64,000 nt of DNA from Acidobacteriota bacterium (GTDB lineage: Bacteria > Acidobacteriota > Terriglobia > Acidiferrales > UBA7541), in assembly GCA_013289695.1 (NCBI GenBank), contig JABCZK010000001.1:124001-188000 (forward strand), written 5' to 3'. The notes beneath the pieces were generated by a model that ran no database searches, was not told where the DNA came from, and saw only the letters and a program-made list of their open reading frames with translations. Shown piece after piece: positions 8,610 to 17,153 of the stretch. Position numbers and translations under genes: made by a program. Each line of letters begins with the position of its first letter. Within the stretch, counting starts at the first letter, position 1.

Positions 8610-10244
8610 CTACGAAACGTCCAGGCCGCCGGTTGCCACGCTCGGTTCCGCGCGCCGCAGCAGCAGGAACAATTCTGGCAGTTCCTCGCAGCGCAGCGCC
8701 CAGGCCAAGCCGAAATAAATTCCCGATGAAACGGCGATGATTCCGGTGAGCCACGCGGCTTTGGCCAGGAAATGCTCCAGCGTCGCCAAATGCGAATACT
8801 TCACCGCCGCGAAACACACCGCCGACATCGCCAAGGCGCAGAGCGCCATTTTCCCGAGCGAGTTTAAAATGGCCGAGGCGCCCAGGCGCCCGTAGCGTCC
8901 GCGAAAAATTACAAACAGCGCGCCAAAATTAAAATACGCCGCCAAGGAACTGGCAAGCGCGGGGCTGGCGTTCCACAAATATCGCCCGAACCCAATTAGC
9001 AGGATGAAATTCAGCGCCACGTGCAGCGCCAGCGAGTACGCACCCACCTTCGTCGGCGTCACGGTGTCTTGCGTCGAGTAATACATCGGCGTAATCAGTT
9101 TGATGGCCGCGAACGCCGGAAGCCCCATCGAATAAAACAGCAGCGCGTGGGCCGTGAGAGCCGTCGAACGCGCCATGAACTCGCCATGTTGAAAGAGCAC
9201 TTGCGTTATTGGGACGCGCAGCAGGATTAACCCCACTGCCGCCGGAATGGTGATGAACGAGGCGACGCGCAGAGCAAAACCGAACGTCTGCTTCATCTCG
9301 TCGTGCTTCCCTTGCGCCGCCTGGTGCGACAGGGTGGGAAGCAGCGCCGTAGACAGAGCGATCGCGTAGCTGCCCAGCACCAGTTCCATCAGGCGGTCCG
9401 CCAAGTACAACGAACTGATGCTGCCCTCCGGCATGCGCGACGAAGCCGCAAAAATCGTGTCCACGATGAAATTGACCTGAAATACTCCCATGCCAAAAAA
9501 CACCGGGACCATCAGCTTGCCGACCTTCTTCACGCCGGGATCGCTGAAGGAAACGTCCGGGCGGAAGCGCATGCCCAGCTTGGCGAGCGCTGGGAGCTGC
9601 ATCGCCAGTTGCAACGCCGCGCCGACGACAATTCCCACTGCCAATGCCGCTGCTGGCGTTCGGTATGCGGGCGGCGCCCAGCTCATGATGGGCCGATAGA
9701 CGATTCCGAACGAAAAGGCGATGAACACGACGTTGAAAACGATCGACGTCGAAGCTGGAAGTCCGAAGCGATGAAAGCTGTTCAGGATAGCGGCCGCCAG
9801 CGCCGCCAGGCCCAGAAAAAACACGCATGGGAAAATGATCCGATTCAGATAAATCGCCAGGTCCCAGCGGATCTGGCTGGCTCCCATGAGCGTAAAGATC
9901 CCGACGATCTGCCTCGAAAAAATGCTGCCCAAGACCGCGACTACCGCCAGAATCACGGCCAGATCCCAGAAAGCTCGCTCCGCGAAAGCCCAAGACTCCT
10001 TTCGCGGTTTTCCCCTCAGATACCCGGAAAATACGGGTATAAAGGAAGCGCCCAAGGACCCTTCCCCGGTCATGCGGCGGATCATATTGGGAATGCGAAA
10101 CGCCAGGATGAACGAATCGGCCACCGGCGAAGTGCCGAGCAGTAGCGCTACTCGCTGATCGCGTAAGTATCCGCAAATCCGGCTGATAACGGTGGCTAGG
10201 GCTATTACCGAGGCAGACTTTAGGATCTTGCCCTTTTCGGTCAA
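8610..10244 (-). CDS. murJ: Lipid II flippase MurJ
   Basis: Moves the peptidoglycan precursor lipid II across the inner membrane. The protein is 544 residues with roughly 14 membrane segments, typical for MurJ of the MOP superfamily. The N-terminal signature is clear: RICGYLRDQRVALLLG followed by the ADSFILAFRIPNMIRRMTGEG block, where conserved arginines line the cavity, and GSLGASFIPVF. The start appears to be TTG (complement 10242-10244) with GGAG ten bases upstream. It lies 72 bases from xerD on the same strand and is divergent from the gene at 10363. Related peptidoglycan genes (mpl, ldcA) lie about 5 kb away. Confidence 0.95.
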   Translation of the reverse strand: MTEKGKILKSASVIALATVISRICGYLRDQRVALLLGTSPVADSFILAFRIPNMIRRMTGEGSLGASFIPVFSGYLRGKPRKESWAFAERAFWDLAVILAVVAVLGSIFSRQIVGIFTLMGASQIRWDLAIYLNRIIFPCVFFLGLAALAAAILNSFHRFGLPASTSIVFNVVFIAFSFGIVYRPIMSWAPPAYRTPAAALAVGIVVGAALQLAMQLPALAKLGMRFRPDVSFSDPGVKKVGKLMVPVFFGMGVFQVNFIVDTIFAASSRMPEGSISSLYLADRLMELVLGSYAIALSTALLPTLSHQAAQGKHDEMKQTFGFALRVASFITIPAAVGLILLRVPITQVLFQHGEFMARSTALTAHALLFYSMGLPAFAAIKLITPMYYSTQDTVTPTKVGAYSLALHVALNFILLIGFGRYLWNASPALASSLAAYFNFGALFVIFRGRYGRLGASAILNSLGKMALCALAMSAVCFAAVKYSHLATLEHFLAKAAWLTGIIAVSSGIYFGLAWALRCEELPELFLLLRRAEPSVATGGLDVS

Positions 10245-10362
10245 TCGGCGGTGACTCCGATGCTAACCCTTTAAGCACCAATAACTTGACGAAAAACAGG
10301 GGCAAGAATAACATAACGCCTGGGAACTTAGCAAGATTCTCACCCAAAAAGGCCTCAAAATT

Positions 10363-10860
10363 GTGAAAGATCGAGCACCAGCCTCGACCCGCAAGAAAGT
10401 GGTGGTGTTGCTACTCGACCATAGCCACCTGAAGGGCTACTTGAACCCTGCCACCCTGGTACGGGCCGAGACCGTAGACCTGCTGACGCCGGACGGAGAG
10501 CATCTATCGGTTGCCATGCCGACCGTAAAATCGGTCTACTTCGTGCGGGAGTTTCCGGAGACGTTTCAGCCCGAGCGGAAGGTGTTCCTGAGTCGGCCGA
10601 AGCTGGACGGGCTGTGGGTGCGGTTGCGTTTCCGCGACGAAGATGTGATGGAAGGCATCGTGGCGAACGATCTTCTGGATCTGCTGGACAATGCCGTACA
10701 ACTGACGCCTCCTGACCTGCATGGCAATACCCTTCGATTGTTTATTCCGCGCTCGGCTCTGGCTGAGATGAAAGTTTTGGGAGTGGTGGGGGCTGCGCGG
10801 CGGACTCCGCAGGCTGCTGGCGCGGCGGCATCTTCGCAATCCAAACTTTTCAACGAATAG
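10363..10860 (+). CDS. Conserved-looking protein of unknown function upstream of lpxD
   Basis: 165 residues starting at GTG, with AAGG about ten bases upstream. It has no signal peptide or membrane segment. Residues 12-140 look like a compact mixed alpha/beta domain: VVVLLLDHSHLKGYL, then a region with VYFVREFPE, a repeated LWVRLRFRDEDVMEGIV strand pattern and LFIPRSALAEMKVLGV near the end; the last 25 residues are Ala/Ser-rich and probably flexible. The alternating strands and the EGIV/KGYL motifs hint at a small barrel that could bind a ligand or RNA, but I recognise no named family. It lies 115 bases upstream of lpxD and divergent from murJ. Confidence 0.8.
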   Translation: MKDRAPASTRKKVVVLLLDHSHLKGYLNPATLVRAETVDLLTPDGEHLSVAMPTVKSVYFVREFPETFQPERKVFLSRPKLDGLWVRLRFRDEDVMEGIVANDLLDLLDNAVQLTPPDLHGNTLRLFIPRSALAEMKVLGVVGAARRTPQAAGAAASSQSKLFNE

Positions 10861-10975
10861 CTGATACCTTTTGCTGTGTGCGCATCGCCGCTGAGCGCGC
10901 TGCGGCGGGCGTATGCCTGGTTGCGGCTCTGTTGTACATTGAGGTTGCAGCATAACAGGCGTGAGGAGAGGCATC

Positions 10976-11995
10976 ATGAAATTGGGCGAGATCGCAAAAC
11001 AGCTGGGCTGCGAAGTGGACGGCGACGGCAGCCTGGAAATCACTGGCGTGGCCGGGATCGAGGAGGCGCGGCCGGGCGAGTTGACGTTTCTCGTCAACCG
11101 GAAATATCGTCCGGCTCTGGAGACTACGCTCGCTTCGGCGATTTTTGTCGCGAAAGATGCCGGACCGATGCGCATCGCAGCTCTCCGCTCCGCCAATCCG
11201 TATCTCGATTTCGCGCGGGCGATTGAGCTGTTTCATCCGGCGCCGCGTTTTACGATGGAGGTTCATCCGACCGCCGTGATCGCGCAGACCGCGAAAATCG
11301 CTCCCGGTGCTCACATTGGGCCGTACTGTTTCGTCGATGATGGAGTCGAGATTGGACGCAACGCCGTGCTGCATAGTTTTGTGACGATTTATCCGGGCGC
11401 GAAAATCGGCGATGATTTTTTCGCGCACTCGCATGTGACCGTGCGCGAGAACTGCCGCATTGGCAACCGAGTGCTGTTGCAAAACGGCGTGACGATCGGG
11501 GCAGACGGATTCGGGTTCGCGCGACAGGACGATGGCCGATGGCACAAAATGCGCCAGTCCGGCATCACCGTGATCCAGGACGACGTGGAAATTCAAGCGC
11601 ACAGCGTGATTGACCGCGCCACGGTCGGCGAGACGCACATCGGGCGCGGAACGAAAATTGATAATCTGGTGCAGGTGGGTCATGCGTGCAAAGTTGGCGA
11701 GGATACCTTGCTGTGTGGACAAGTGGGGCTTGCCGGAACTTCGAAGGTGGGAAGCAAGTGCATCCTCGCCGGGCAGGTGGGCGCAGCGGGACATTTGACG
11801 GTCGGGGATGGCGCTGTGCTAACGGCGCAATCGGGAGCGCCAGGCGACGTTCCGGCAGGCGCAGTGTACTCAGGATACCCGGCGATGGACAATCTTGCGT
11901 GGCGAAAATCGGTCGCAGTGTTCAATCGATTGCCAGAATTGCAGAAGGAATTGCGCGAGCTGCGCGAGGCGGTGAAGAAGTCAGACGCCAAATAG
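10976..11995 (+). CDS. lpxD: UDP-3-O-acylglucosamine N-acyltransferase
   Basis: Third step of lipid A synthesis: transfers a 3-hydroxyacyl chain from acyl-ACP to the 2-amino group of UDP-3-O-acylglucosamine. It is 339 residues, the usual size. The N-terminal uridine-binding domain (LTFLVNRKY near residue 32) is followed by a long left-handed beta helix of hexapeptide repeats from about residue 100, containing the catalytic histidine in DNLVQVGHAC. I chose ATG at 10976 because AGGAGAGG lies just upstream; an in-frame ATG at 10961 has no such site. No other lpx gene is adjacent. It supports a Gram-negative outer membrane with LPS. Confidence 0.96.
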   Translation: MKLGEIAKQLGCEVDGDGSLEITGVAGIEEARPGELTFLVNRKYRPALETTLASAIFVAKDAGPMRIAALRSANPYLDFARAIELFHPAPRFTMEVHPTAVIAQTAKIAPGAHIGPYCFVDDGVEIGRNAVLHSFVTIYPGAKIGDDFFAHSHVTVRENCRIGNRVLLQNGVTIGADGFGFARQDDGRWHKMRQSGITVIQDDVEIQAHSVIDRATVGETHIGRGTKIDNLVQVGHACKVGEDTLLCGQVGLAGTSKVGSKCILAGQVGAAGHLTVGDGAVLTAQSGAPGDVPAGAVYSGYPAMDNLAWRKSVAVFNRLPELQKELRELREAVKKSDAK

Positions 11996-12049
11996 GATAT
12001 TTCGGCAAACGCGCGGCTGATCAATCGCCTAGGGTGCCGCGCTGTGCGG

Positions 12050-12772
12050 TTAGTTCCCTGCCAGCGTACTTTGTTCTTCCGGCAAGCCTGCGGCAACTAA
12101 TTCCTGCACGCGCTGGCGAAGTTCGTCGCGCTGATCCTCCGCGAATTCCGTTGCTTGGATGGCGGGGCCGTAGCGCACGACCACTTCGCCGGGATGAATG
12201 GTCCAATCGCCTTTGCGCATCAGGCGCTGCGTTCCAGCGAGCGAGACGGGCACCACCCACGCAGCGGCGCGAATCGCCATCAGAAAAGTTCCCTTCTTGA
12301 AAGGGAGCAGGCGGCCGTCGCGGCTGCGCGTTCCTTCTGGAAAAACGCAGAACGACAGGCCTTCCTTCAGGTATTCAACTGCGATATCCACGCTTTCCGC
12401 CGCAGCTTCTTTGTCGGCACGGTCCACCGGGATCAGTTTGGCCAGGCGAATCGCTTTACTGAGGATGGGGATGCGAAAAACTTCTTTTTTGGCGAGCAGC
12501 GCGACGCGCCGGGGAATGTTGGGCACCAGCGCGACGGGATCAAGGTTCGAGGCGTGGTTCGACGCAAACACGCAGACGCCGGTGGGAATATTCTCCAGGC
12601 CTTCCACTCGGACATGAATCCCGGCTAGACGCAACGCAATGCGCAGGGCGCGCATGAACGTCCGATACATGAAATTGGGATCGCCGGTCAGCAGCGTCCA
12701 CAAAATGAGGAGGGGCTGCACGAAAATCAACGCTAGAGCGACGAACGTCAGAACCATGATGGTACGAATCAT
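12050..12772 (-). CDS. plsC: 1-acyl-sn-glycerol-3-phosphate acyltransferase (PlsC family)
   Basis: Acylates lysophosphatidic acid to phosphatidic acid at the inner membrane. It is 240 residues with an N-terminal membrane anchor (residues 3-27). Conserved motifs: NHASNLDP (motif I, the His/Asp catalytic pair), KKEVFRIPIL (motif II), FPEGTRSRDG (motif III) and VVPVSLAG (motif IV). The ATG at 12770-12772 has no clear ribosome site. It converges on lpxD with a short gap. A role in acylating another lysolipid cannot be excluded, since several PlsC paralogues usually coexist. Confidence 0.92.
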   Translation of the reverse strand: MIRTIMVLTFVALALIFVQPLLILWTLLTGDPNFMYRTFMRALRIALRLAGIHVRVEGLENIPTGVCVFASNHASNLDPVALVPNIPRRVALLAKKEVFRIPILSKAIRLAKLIPVDRADKEAAAESVDIAVEYLKEGLSFCVFPEGTRSRDGRLLPFKKGTFLMAIRAAAWVVPVSLAGTQRLMRKGDWTIHPGEVVVRYGPAIQATEFAEDQRDELRQRVQELVAAGLPEEQSTLAGN

Positions 12773-12811
12773 GGATTCAGCGGGGCAAACGCAACGGGGG
12801 CGGTGGGAGCT

Positions 12812-14608
12812 TCAATCGGTTTTCCCCTTCAGCCAGCCTTCGCGAATGCGCTTCTGCTTCTCGCTGGCTCCCGGGATTTCTATTAATGAAAATTTATTCA
12901 GGTCAATCGAGCCGAGCGCGAACTTCAAATCGAAATCTTCGTTGTCGCGCTGCACGCGCAGAGTGAGGGTTTCTCCGGGCGAGTGCTCGCGCAGCCAAGC
13001 GGGCAGATAGCGCGGAAGCGGCTGGCCGTTCAGCGTGACCAGCGTGTCTCCTGCTTTCAGCCCCGCTGATTCCGCCGCAGACCCCGGCACTACTTGCGAT
13101 ACCAGCACCTGTGCGCCGGGACCGTGACCGGTGGTGTAAAAACCCGGTTCCGGTGTCGCGCGGCGTTCGACTTTCAGTGCCAGGCCCGCGGAGTTGAAAA
13201 ACTTATCGTATGGAATTTCGTCGGTGCCTGCGACGTAGCGGCGGAAGAAATCGTCGAACTTGACGCCGGAAACTTCTTCGGCGGAGGCCTCGACGCCTTG
13301 CGAATCGTCATAGAAGCGGCCCTGCTTCGCATAGACGTCGTTCATGTGGCGCAGCACGTCGTCGAGTGATTTGCGATTGTCGGTGGCATTGCGAATCGCG
13401 AGGTCGAGCATGTCTCCGACGATCTGCCCTTTGTTGTAATAGGAGATGCTGCGCTCGGGGCGGTGATATTCGTCGTAGCCTTCGAACCAGGCGTCCAGGC
13501 TGGATTCTTCGACGCTTTGCCAGCGATGCGCGGGACGCGAATCCAGCTCGCCGATTTGTGCTGCGAGGTCCGCGTAAAATTGATCTTTGGTCCAGAGGCC
13601 ACTGCGTTCGAGAGTATAGGAGCCATAGGTACTCGTGACTCCCTCGGCGAACCACAGCGCGCGCGTGTACATTCCCTTGGTGTAATCCACGGGCTCGAGA
13701 GTTTGCGGGCGAATGCGTTTCACGTTCCACGCGTGAAAAAATTCATGCGCTGACACCGAGGCGGCTGCGTCACCCGACGAAGAGCTGATCGCGGTGCAAT
13801 TGGAGTGTTCCATCCCTCCGCCGCCGACTTCGGGATACGGTCCGAAATGAAAGAAAAAAGTGTATTCGGTAAACGGAGCGCCGCCCATCAGATGCACTTC
13901 ATACTTGGTGATGTCCCGCAGCATTGATTCGAGGTGTTCGCGGCCCCCGTCTTTGCCATCCACAATGACGCGAAAGTGTGCGCTTGCCTCGTCGAATCCG
14001 AGTTCAGTGAACTTCCCTACTTCTGCCGGTGCGTCCACTAGCTTGTCGTAGCTCGCCGCGACGAATGAATTCGGCCGCGCGCCCGCGGGAAGTTCCACGG
14101 CGAGACGCCAGCCGGCCGGAACGTCATCGAATTGCACTCGTGTATCCTCGGCGCGGCGGGTCGGAACGTACATCAGCACTTCGGCGAAATTCACGAAGGC
14201 GTGGTGGGCGTTCAATTGCGAATTGAACGGGCCGGGGTCGTCCCATTCGATGCTGTAGTCGAGCGTCGCGGCGTGCGCTTCGTCACCGGCGCCAGCGCCA
14301 GCGAGCGAAATCCTCCAGGTTTGCTTATCGAGCATGCGCACGGGTAAAGCCGCGTCAGGGGTAGCGGAATTGCGCGCACGCACATCGCGGACGCGGTAGG
14401 AAAAATCGCGCACCTGGTACAAAGCGTTCCATACGGGCAGGGCGACGATTATTTCCTGGTCCGTGGCTGGGGCGGGAATCTCCATCGAGACGTGAAAGAG
14501 GTGCTGCTCCGGATTCTTCAGGGAAATATGATAGCCAATCGTAGCAGCCGCGGGTCGCGCACAAACCAAGACGACGATCGCCAAAAGGACCCGCCGGGCC
14601 GATTTCAT
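12812..14608 (-). CDS. Exported M61-family metallopeptidase with a PDZ domain
   Basis: 598 residues beginning with a signal peptide (about residues 1-23, cleavage near AAA). Seen: an N-terminal beta-rich domain, the zinc site HEFFHAWNVKRIRP near residue 295 (HExxH), a downstream WFAEGVTSTYG block providing the third ligand, and a C-terminal PDZ domain (about 490-570) with AESAGLKAGDTLVTLNG. M61 enzymes (glycyl aminopeptidase family) trim peptides in the periplasm; the substrate here is unknown. Its ATG overlaps the stop codon of mpl in an ATGA, with GGAG seven bases upstream, so the two are probably translationally coupled. Confidence 0.93.
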   Translation of the reverse strand: MKSARRVLLAIVVLVCARPAAATIGYHISLKNPEQHLFHVSMEIPAPATDQEIIVALPVWNALYQVRDFSYRVRDVRARNSATPDAALPVRMLDKQTWRISLAGAGAGDEAHAATLDYSIEWDDPGPFNSQLNAHHAFVNFAEVLMYVPTRRAEDTRVQFDDVPAGWRLAVELPAGARPNSFVAASYDKLVDAPAEVGKFTELGFDEASAHFRVIVDGKDGGREHLESMLRDITKYEVHLMGGAPFTEYTFFFHFGPYPEVGGGGMEHSNCTAISSSSGDAAASVSAHEFFHAWNVKRIRPQTLEPVDYTKGMYTRALWFAEGVTSTYGSYTLERSGLWTKDQFYADLAAQIGELDSRPAHRWQSVEESSLDAWFEGYDEYHRPERSISYYNKGQIVGDMLDLAIRNATDNRKSLDDVLRHMNDVYAKQGRFYDDSQGVEASAEEVSGVKFDDFFRRYVAGTDEIPYDKFFNSAGLALKVERRATPEPGFYTTGHGPGAQVLVSQVVPGSAAESAGLKAGDTLVTLNGQPLPRYLPAWLREHSPGETLTLRVQRDNEDFDLKFALGSIDLNKFSLIEIPGASEKQKRIREGWLKGKTD

Positions 14609-16005
14609 TTCCGAGCTCCTTCGAGCGATTTGAATTTGTCGAGCAATTTTCCACTCAGTCCGTCGAAGCTGCCATTGGACATCACCATCACCACGTCTCC
14701 CGGCTTGGCTTCGGCCGCGAGATAGTCCGCGACCGCCGCCGCCGAATCGAACGCTCGCGCGGGTTTGCCCAGTTCGACGAGCGACTGGGCGATGGATTCA
14801 GGCGACAAGCGATCACCTTCTTCCAGCAGCTGCGCGCGGCTCACCGGTCCGATCACGATGGCATCCGCGATGGCCAGCGCTTCCGGAAGCACGAACTGAA
14901 AAATTTTGCGGCGCATGGTGTTGGAACGCGGTTCCACGGCCGCCCAGATTTTGCGTCCGGGCCAGCGCGTGCGCGTGGCATCCAACGTCATGCGAATCGC
15001 GGTGGGATGATGCGCGAAGTCCTCCACCACCAGCACTCCGTTGGCCTCGCCCTTGATTTCCATGCGCTTGCGAACGCTTATGAAGGCGGCCATGGCGCGC
15101 TCGATCGCGTCGCACTCGACGCCACGGCCATACGCGATCGCGACCGCCGCGAGCGCGTCCAGCACATTGTGTTTTCCGGCGATCGGCATGCGCACGCGGG
15201 TGACCTCCTTGCCGCGAAACGCCACGCGAAATCCCGTGGCTTCGTCGTGCCATTGCAGGTCCCCGGCGCACCAATCGCATTCGGGCGTGAAGCCGAAAGT
15301 CTCCACCGGACAAAACGCCTTGGCGACAGCTTGCCGCAGATCCGCACTCTCGCCCCAGATCAGAATCTTTCCGCGGTGCGGGACCAAGTTCACCAGCCTG
15401 CGGAATTGCAGGGCGATGGATGCCAGGTCCGGGTAAATGTCCGCGTGGTCGTATTCCAGCGACGTGAGGATCAGCTCGTCCGGATGGTAGTGCAGGAATT
15501 TCGGGCCGCGATCGAAGAACGCCGTCTCGTACTCGTCGCCTTCGATGATGAATTCTTCCCCGCCGCCGAGGCCGTAGCTGCGTTCGCCAAAATTCGGAGA
15601 CACGCCGCCGACCAGAAAATCGGGCTTGCGTCCGGCCGTTTGAAAAATCCACGCCAGCATTGCCGTGGTGGTGGTTTTTCCGTGCGTTCCGGCGACGACG
15701 ATGGAGGTGTGTCCGGGAATGAAGTATTGCTCGAGGAGCTGCGGCATCGAACAATATGGTAGCTTTTCGTCGAGGATGTGCTCGATCTCCGGATTGCCGC
15801 GCGCGATCACGTTTCCCACCACGCACAGGTCCGGCGCAGGCTGCAAGTTTTCCGCGCGAAATCCTTCGTTCCAGCGGATCCCGAGAGAATCAAGGAGCGT
15901 GGAGGCCGGTGGATAGACATTCACGTCCGAGCCGGTGACGTGAAAGCCGCGTTCCTTTAGCATGCCCGCCACGGGCGCCATGGCCGCGCCGGCGATGCCC
16001 AGCAA
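14605..16005 (-). CDS. mpl: UDP-N-acetylmuramate:L-Ala-gamma-D-Glu-meso-DAP ligase (murein recycling)
   Basis: Reattaches recycled murein tripeptide to UDP-MurNAc, bypassing MurC-E. Motifs of the Mur ligase family are present: LGIAGAAM at the N-terminus, GSDVNVYPP, the P-loop AGTHGKTTTTAML near residue 108, EGDEYETAFFDRGPKF and EYDHADIYPDL, and EDFAHHPTAI near 325. The listed coordinates use TTG at 16003-16005, which has no ribosome site and cuts off the HVH strand before LGIAG. In the same frame ATT at 16042-16044 lies exactly seven bases downstream of GGAG (16052-16055) and would give 479 residues. I think ATT is the likelier real start. ldcA lies immediately upstream. Confidence 0.93.
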   Translation of the reverse strand: MLGIAGAAMAPVAGMLKERGFHVTGSDVNVYPPASTLLDSLGIRWNEGFRAENLQPAPDLCVVGNVIARGNPEIEHILDEKLPYCSMPQLLEQYFIPGHTSIVVAGTHGKTTTTAMLAWIFQTAGRKPDFLVGGVSPNFGERSYGLGGGEEFIIEGDEYETAFFDRGPKFLHYHPDELILTSLEYDHADIYPDLASIALQFRRLVNLVPHRGKILIWGESADLRQAVAKAFCPVETFGFTPECDWCAGDLQWHDEATGFRVAFRGKEVTRVRMPIAGKHNVLDALAAVAIAYGRGVECDAIERAMAAFISVRKRMEIKGEANGVLVVEDFAHHPTAIRMTLDATRTRWPGRKIWAAVEPRSNTMRRKIFQFVLPEALAIADAIVIGPVSRAQLLEEGDRLSPESIAQSLVELGKPARAFDSAAAVADYLAAEAKPGDVVMVMSNGSFDGLSGKLLDKFKSLEGARK

Positions 16006-16041
16006 ATGGACGTGTTCGCTGACTTTATTTGACCGCGTAGA

Positions 16042-16055
16042 AATTTGCTGTCTCC
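16042..16055 (-). promoter_or_regulatory. Ribosome binding site before a candidate ATT start codon of mpl
   Basis: On the minus strand, AAGGAG (GGAG at 16052-16055) is followed by seven bases and then ATT (16042-16044), in frame with mpl. There is no ATG, GTG or TTG between this site and the TTG at 16003-16005, which itself has no ribosome site. ATT is a rare start codon best known from infC, where it mediates IF3 autoregulation. Confidence 0.45.
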
Positions 16056-16125
16056 TTTTGCCTTTGTCGCCGCTTGCCGTGAATTCCTGCCGCGATTTGC
16101 ATGCGTTCGCTGCGCTGTTGGGCTG

Positions 16126-17064
16126 CTACGCGCGGCAGGCCGGTTCCAAAATTTCCAGCCGCGAAGTTTCCTCGGACTTTAGACGCGCGCGCACGCCTAA
16201 CGGCAGCGTCAACATGGGCCGCGGCGTGTGACCGATTGGCGCGCCCCACACGACGGGAAACCCCAACGTCCCCAAAATGCGCCGAGCGACATCGAGGACT
16301 GTCTCGCTTCCGGGCGGCGCGTCACATTCTGGGAAATCACCCAGCAGCACCCCGGAAACTCCGCGCAACTTTCCAGCTTGCTTCAGGTGCATGAATGCGC
16401 GGTCCACTTGCCAGGGCTTCATGCCGCGGTCTTCGAGCACGAGGATCGCGCCATGCGTGTCGAGTTCCCAGGGCGTACCCAGCGCGGTTTCGATCAGTGT
16501 CAAGCAGCCGCCGAGAAGCACACCGTCCGCCGAACCCGGCATGATCGCTTCCGCGCCGGGAAGCGGGATTGTCCAGACCCGTTTCGTTTCCGTCAGCGCG
16601 CGAGTGAGACTTTCCGGTTCGTAACCATCCGCGGCATTCGCGCCTTTGTCGAGGCCCGCTGCCGCCATTGGTCCATAAAAGCCAACCCAACGAAATTTCT
16701 GCCACAGGAAAATCTGCAGCGACGTGATATCGCTATAGCCCACTAAAATTTTGGGATTGGCCAGCGCGACGCTGAGGCCGTCGAGCAGATAATTCGAGCC
16801 GTAACCGCCCCGCGAGCAGAAAATTCCTCGCGTGGTGGTTTCGGTGAGCGCTTCCTTCAACGCCGCGCCGCGTTCGGCCGTGCTGCCGGCAAAAAAATCT
16901 CCGCGCGCGAGGACTCGTTCGGGATCGAACTTCGGCGTATAGCCCAGGCGCGCGAGTTCCTCGACGCCTCGCTGTAAACGAGATTCTTTTACAGGACTCG
17001 ACAGTGATAGCACGCGCACCGAATCGCCGGAGCGGAGTGCTTCAGGCTTGAGAGCTTGCGGCAT
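16126..17064 (-). CDS. ldcA: LD-carboxypeptidase, peptidase S66 family
   Basis: Removes the terminal D-Ala from murein tetrapeptides in the cytoplasm, supplying tripeptide that Mpl can reuse. It is 312 residues from the ATG at 17064 (a TTG nine bases upstream is also in frame; neither has a good ribosome site). Seen: SRGGYGSNYLLDGL, the nucleophile motif VGYSDITSLQ, YGPMAAAG, the glutamate in LEDRG and the histidine in GHTPRPMLTLPLGV, matching the Ser-Glu-His arrangement of S66 enzymes. It sits directly upstream of mpl on the same strand. MccF-like immunity proteins share this fold, but the neighbourhood favours recycling. Confidence 0.92.
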   Translation of the reverse strand: MPQALKPEALRSGDSVRVLSLSSPVKESRLQRGVEELARLGYTPKFDPERVLARGDFFAGSTAERGAALKEALTETTTRGIFCSRGGYGSNYLLDGLSVALANPKILVGYSDITSLQIFLWQKFRWVGFYGPMAAAGLDKGANAADGYEPESLTRALTETKRVWTIPLPGAEAIMPGSADGVLLGGCLTLIETALGTPWELDTHGAILVLEDRGMKPWQVDRAFMHLKQAGKLRGVSGVLLGDFPECDAPPGSETVLDVARRILGTLGFPVVWGAPIGHTPRPMLTLPLGVRARLKSEETSRLEILEPACRA

Positions 17065-17153
17065 GGGCCGCAAAGGAGAATAAGGAATTTCGCGCAGCGA
17101 GTCCAGCCGCGTGCGCGAACTTGTTTACATCCGAGCAGCAGTGCAAAGTGCGC

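Noticed and set aside
8929-10347. A long minus-strand frame overlapping murJ
   Set aside because: Shifted frame of murJ; the real MurJ motifs are all in the other frame.
10850-11794. A long minus-strand frame opposite lpxD
   Set aside because: lpxD hexapeptide repeats on the plus strand are unmistakable; the opposite frame shows no domain.
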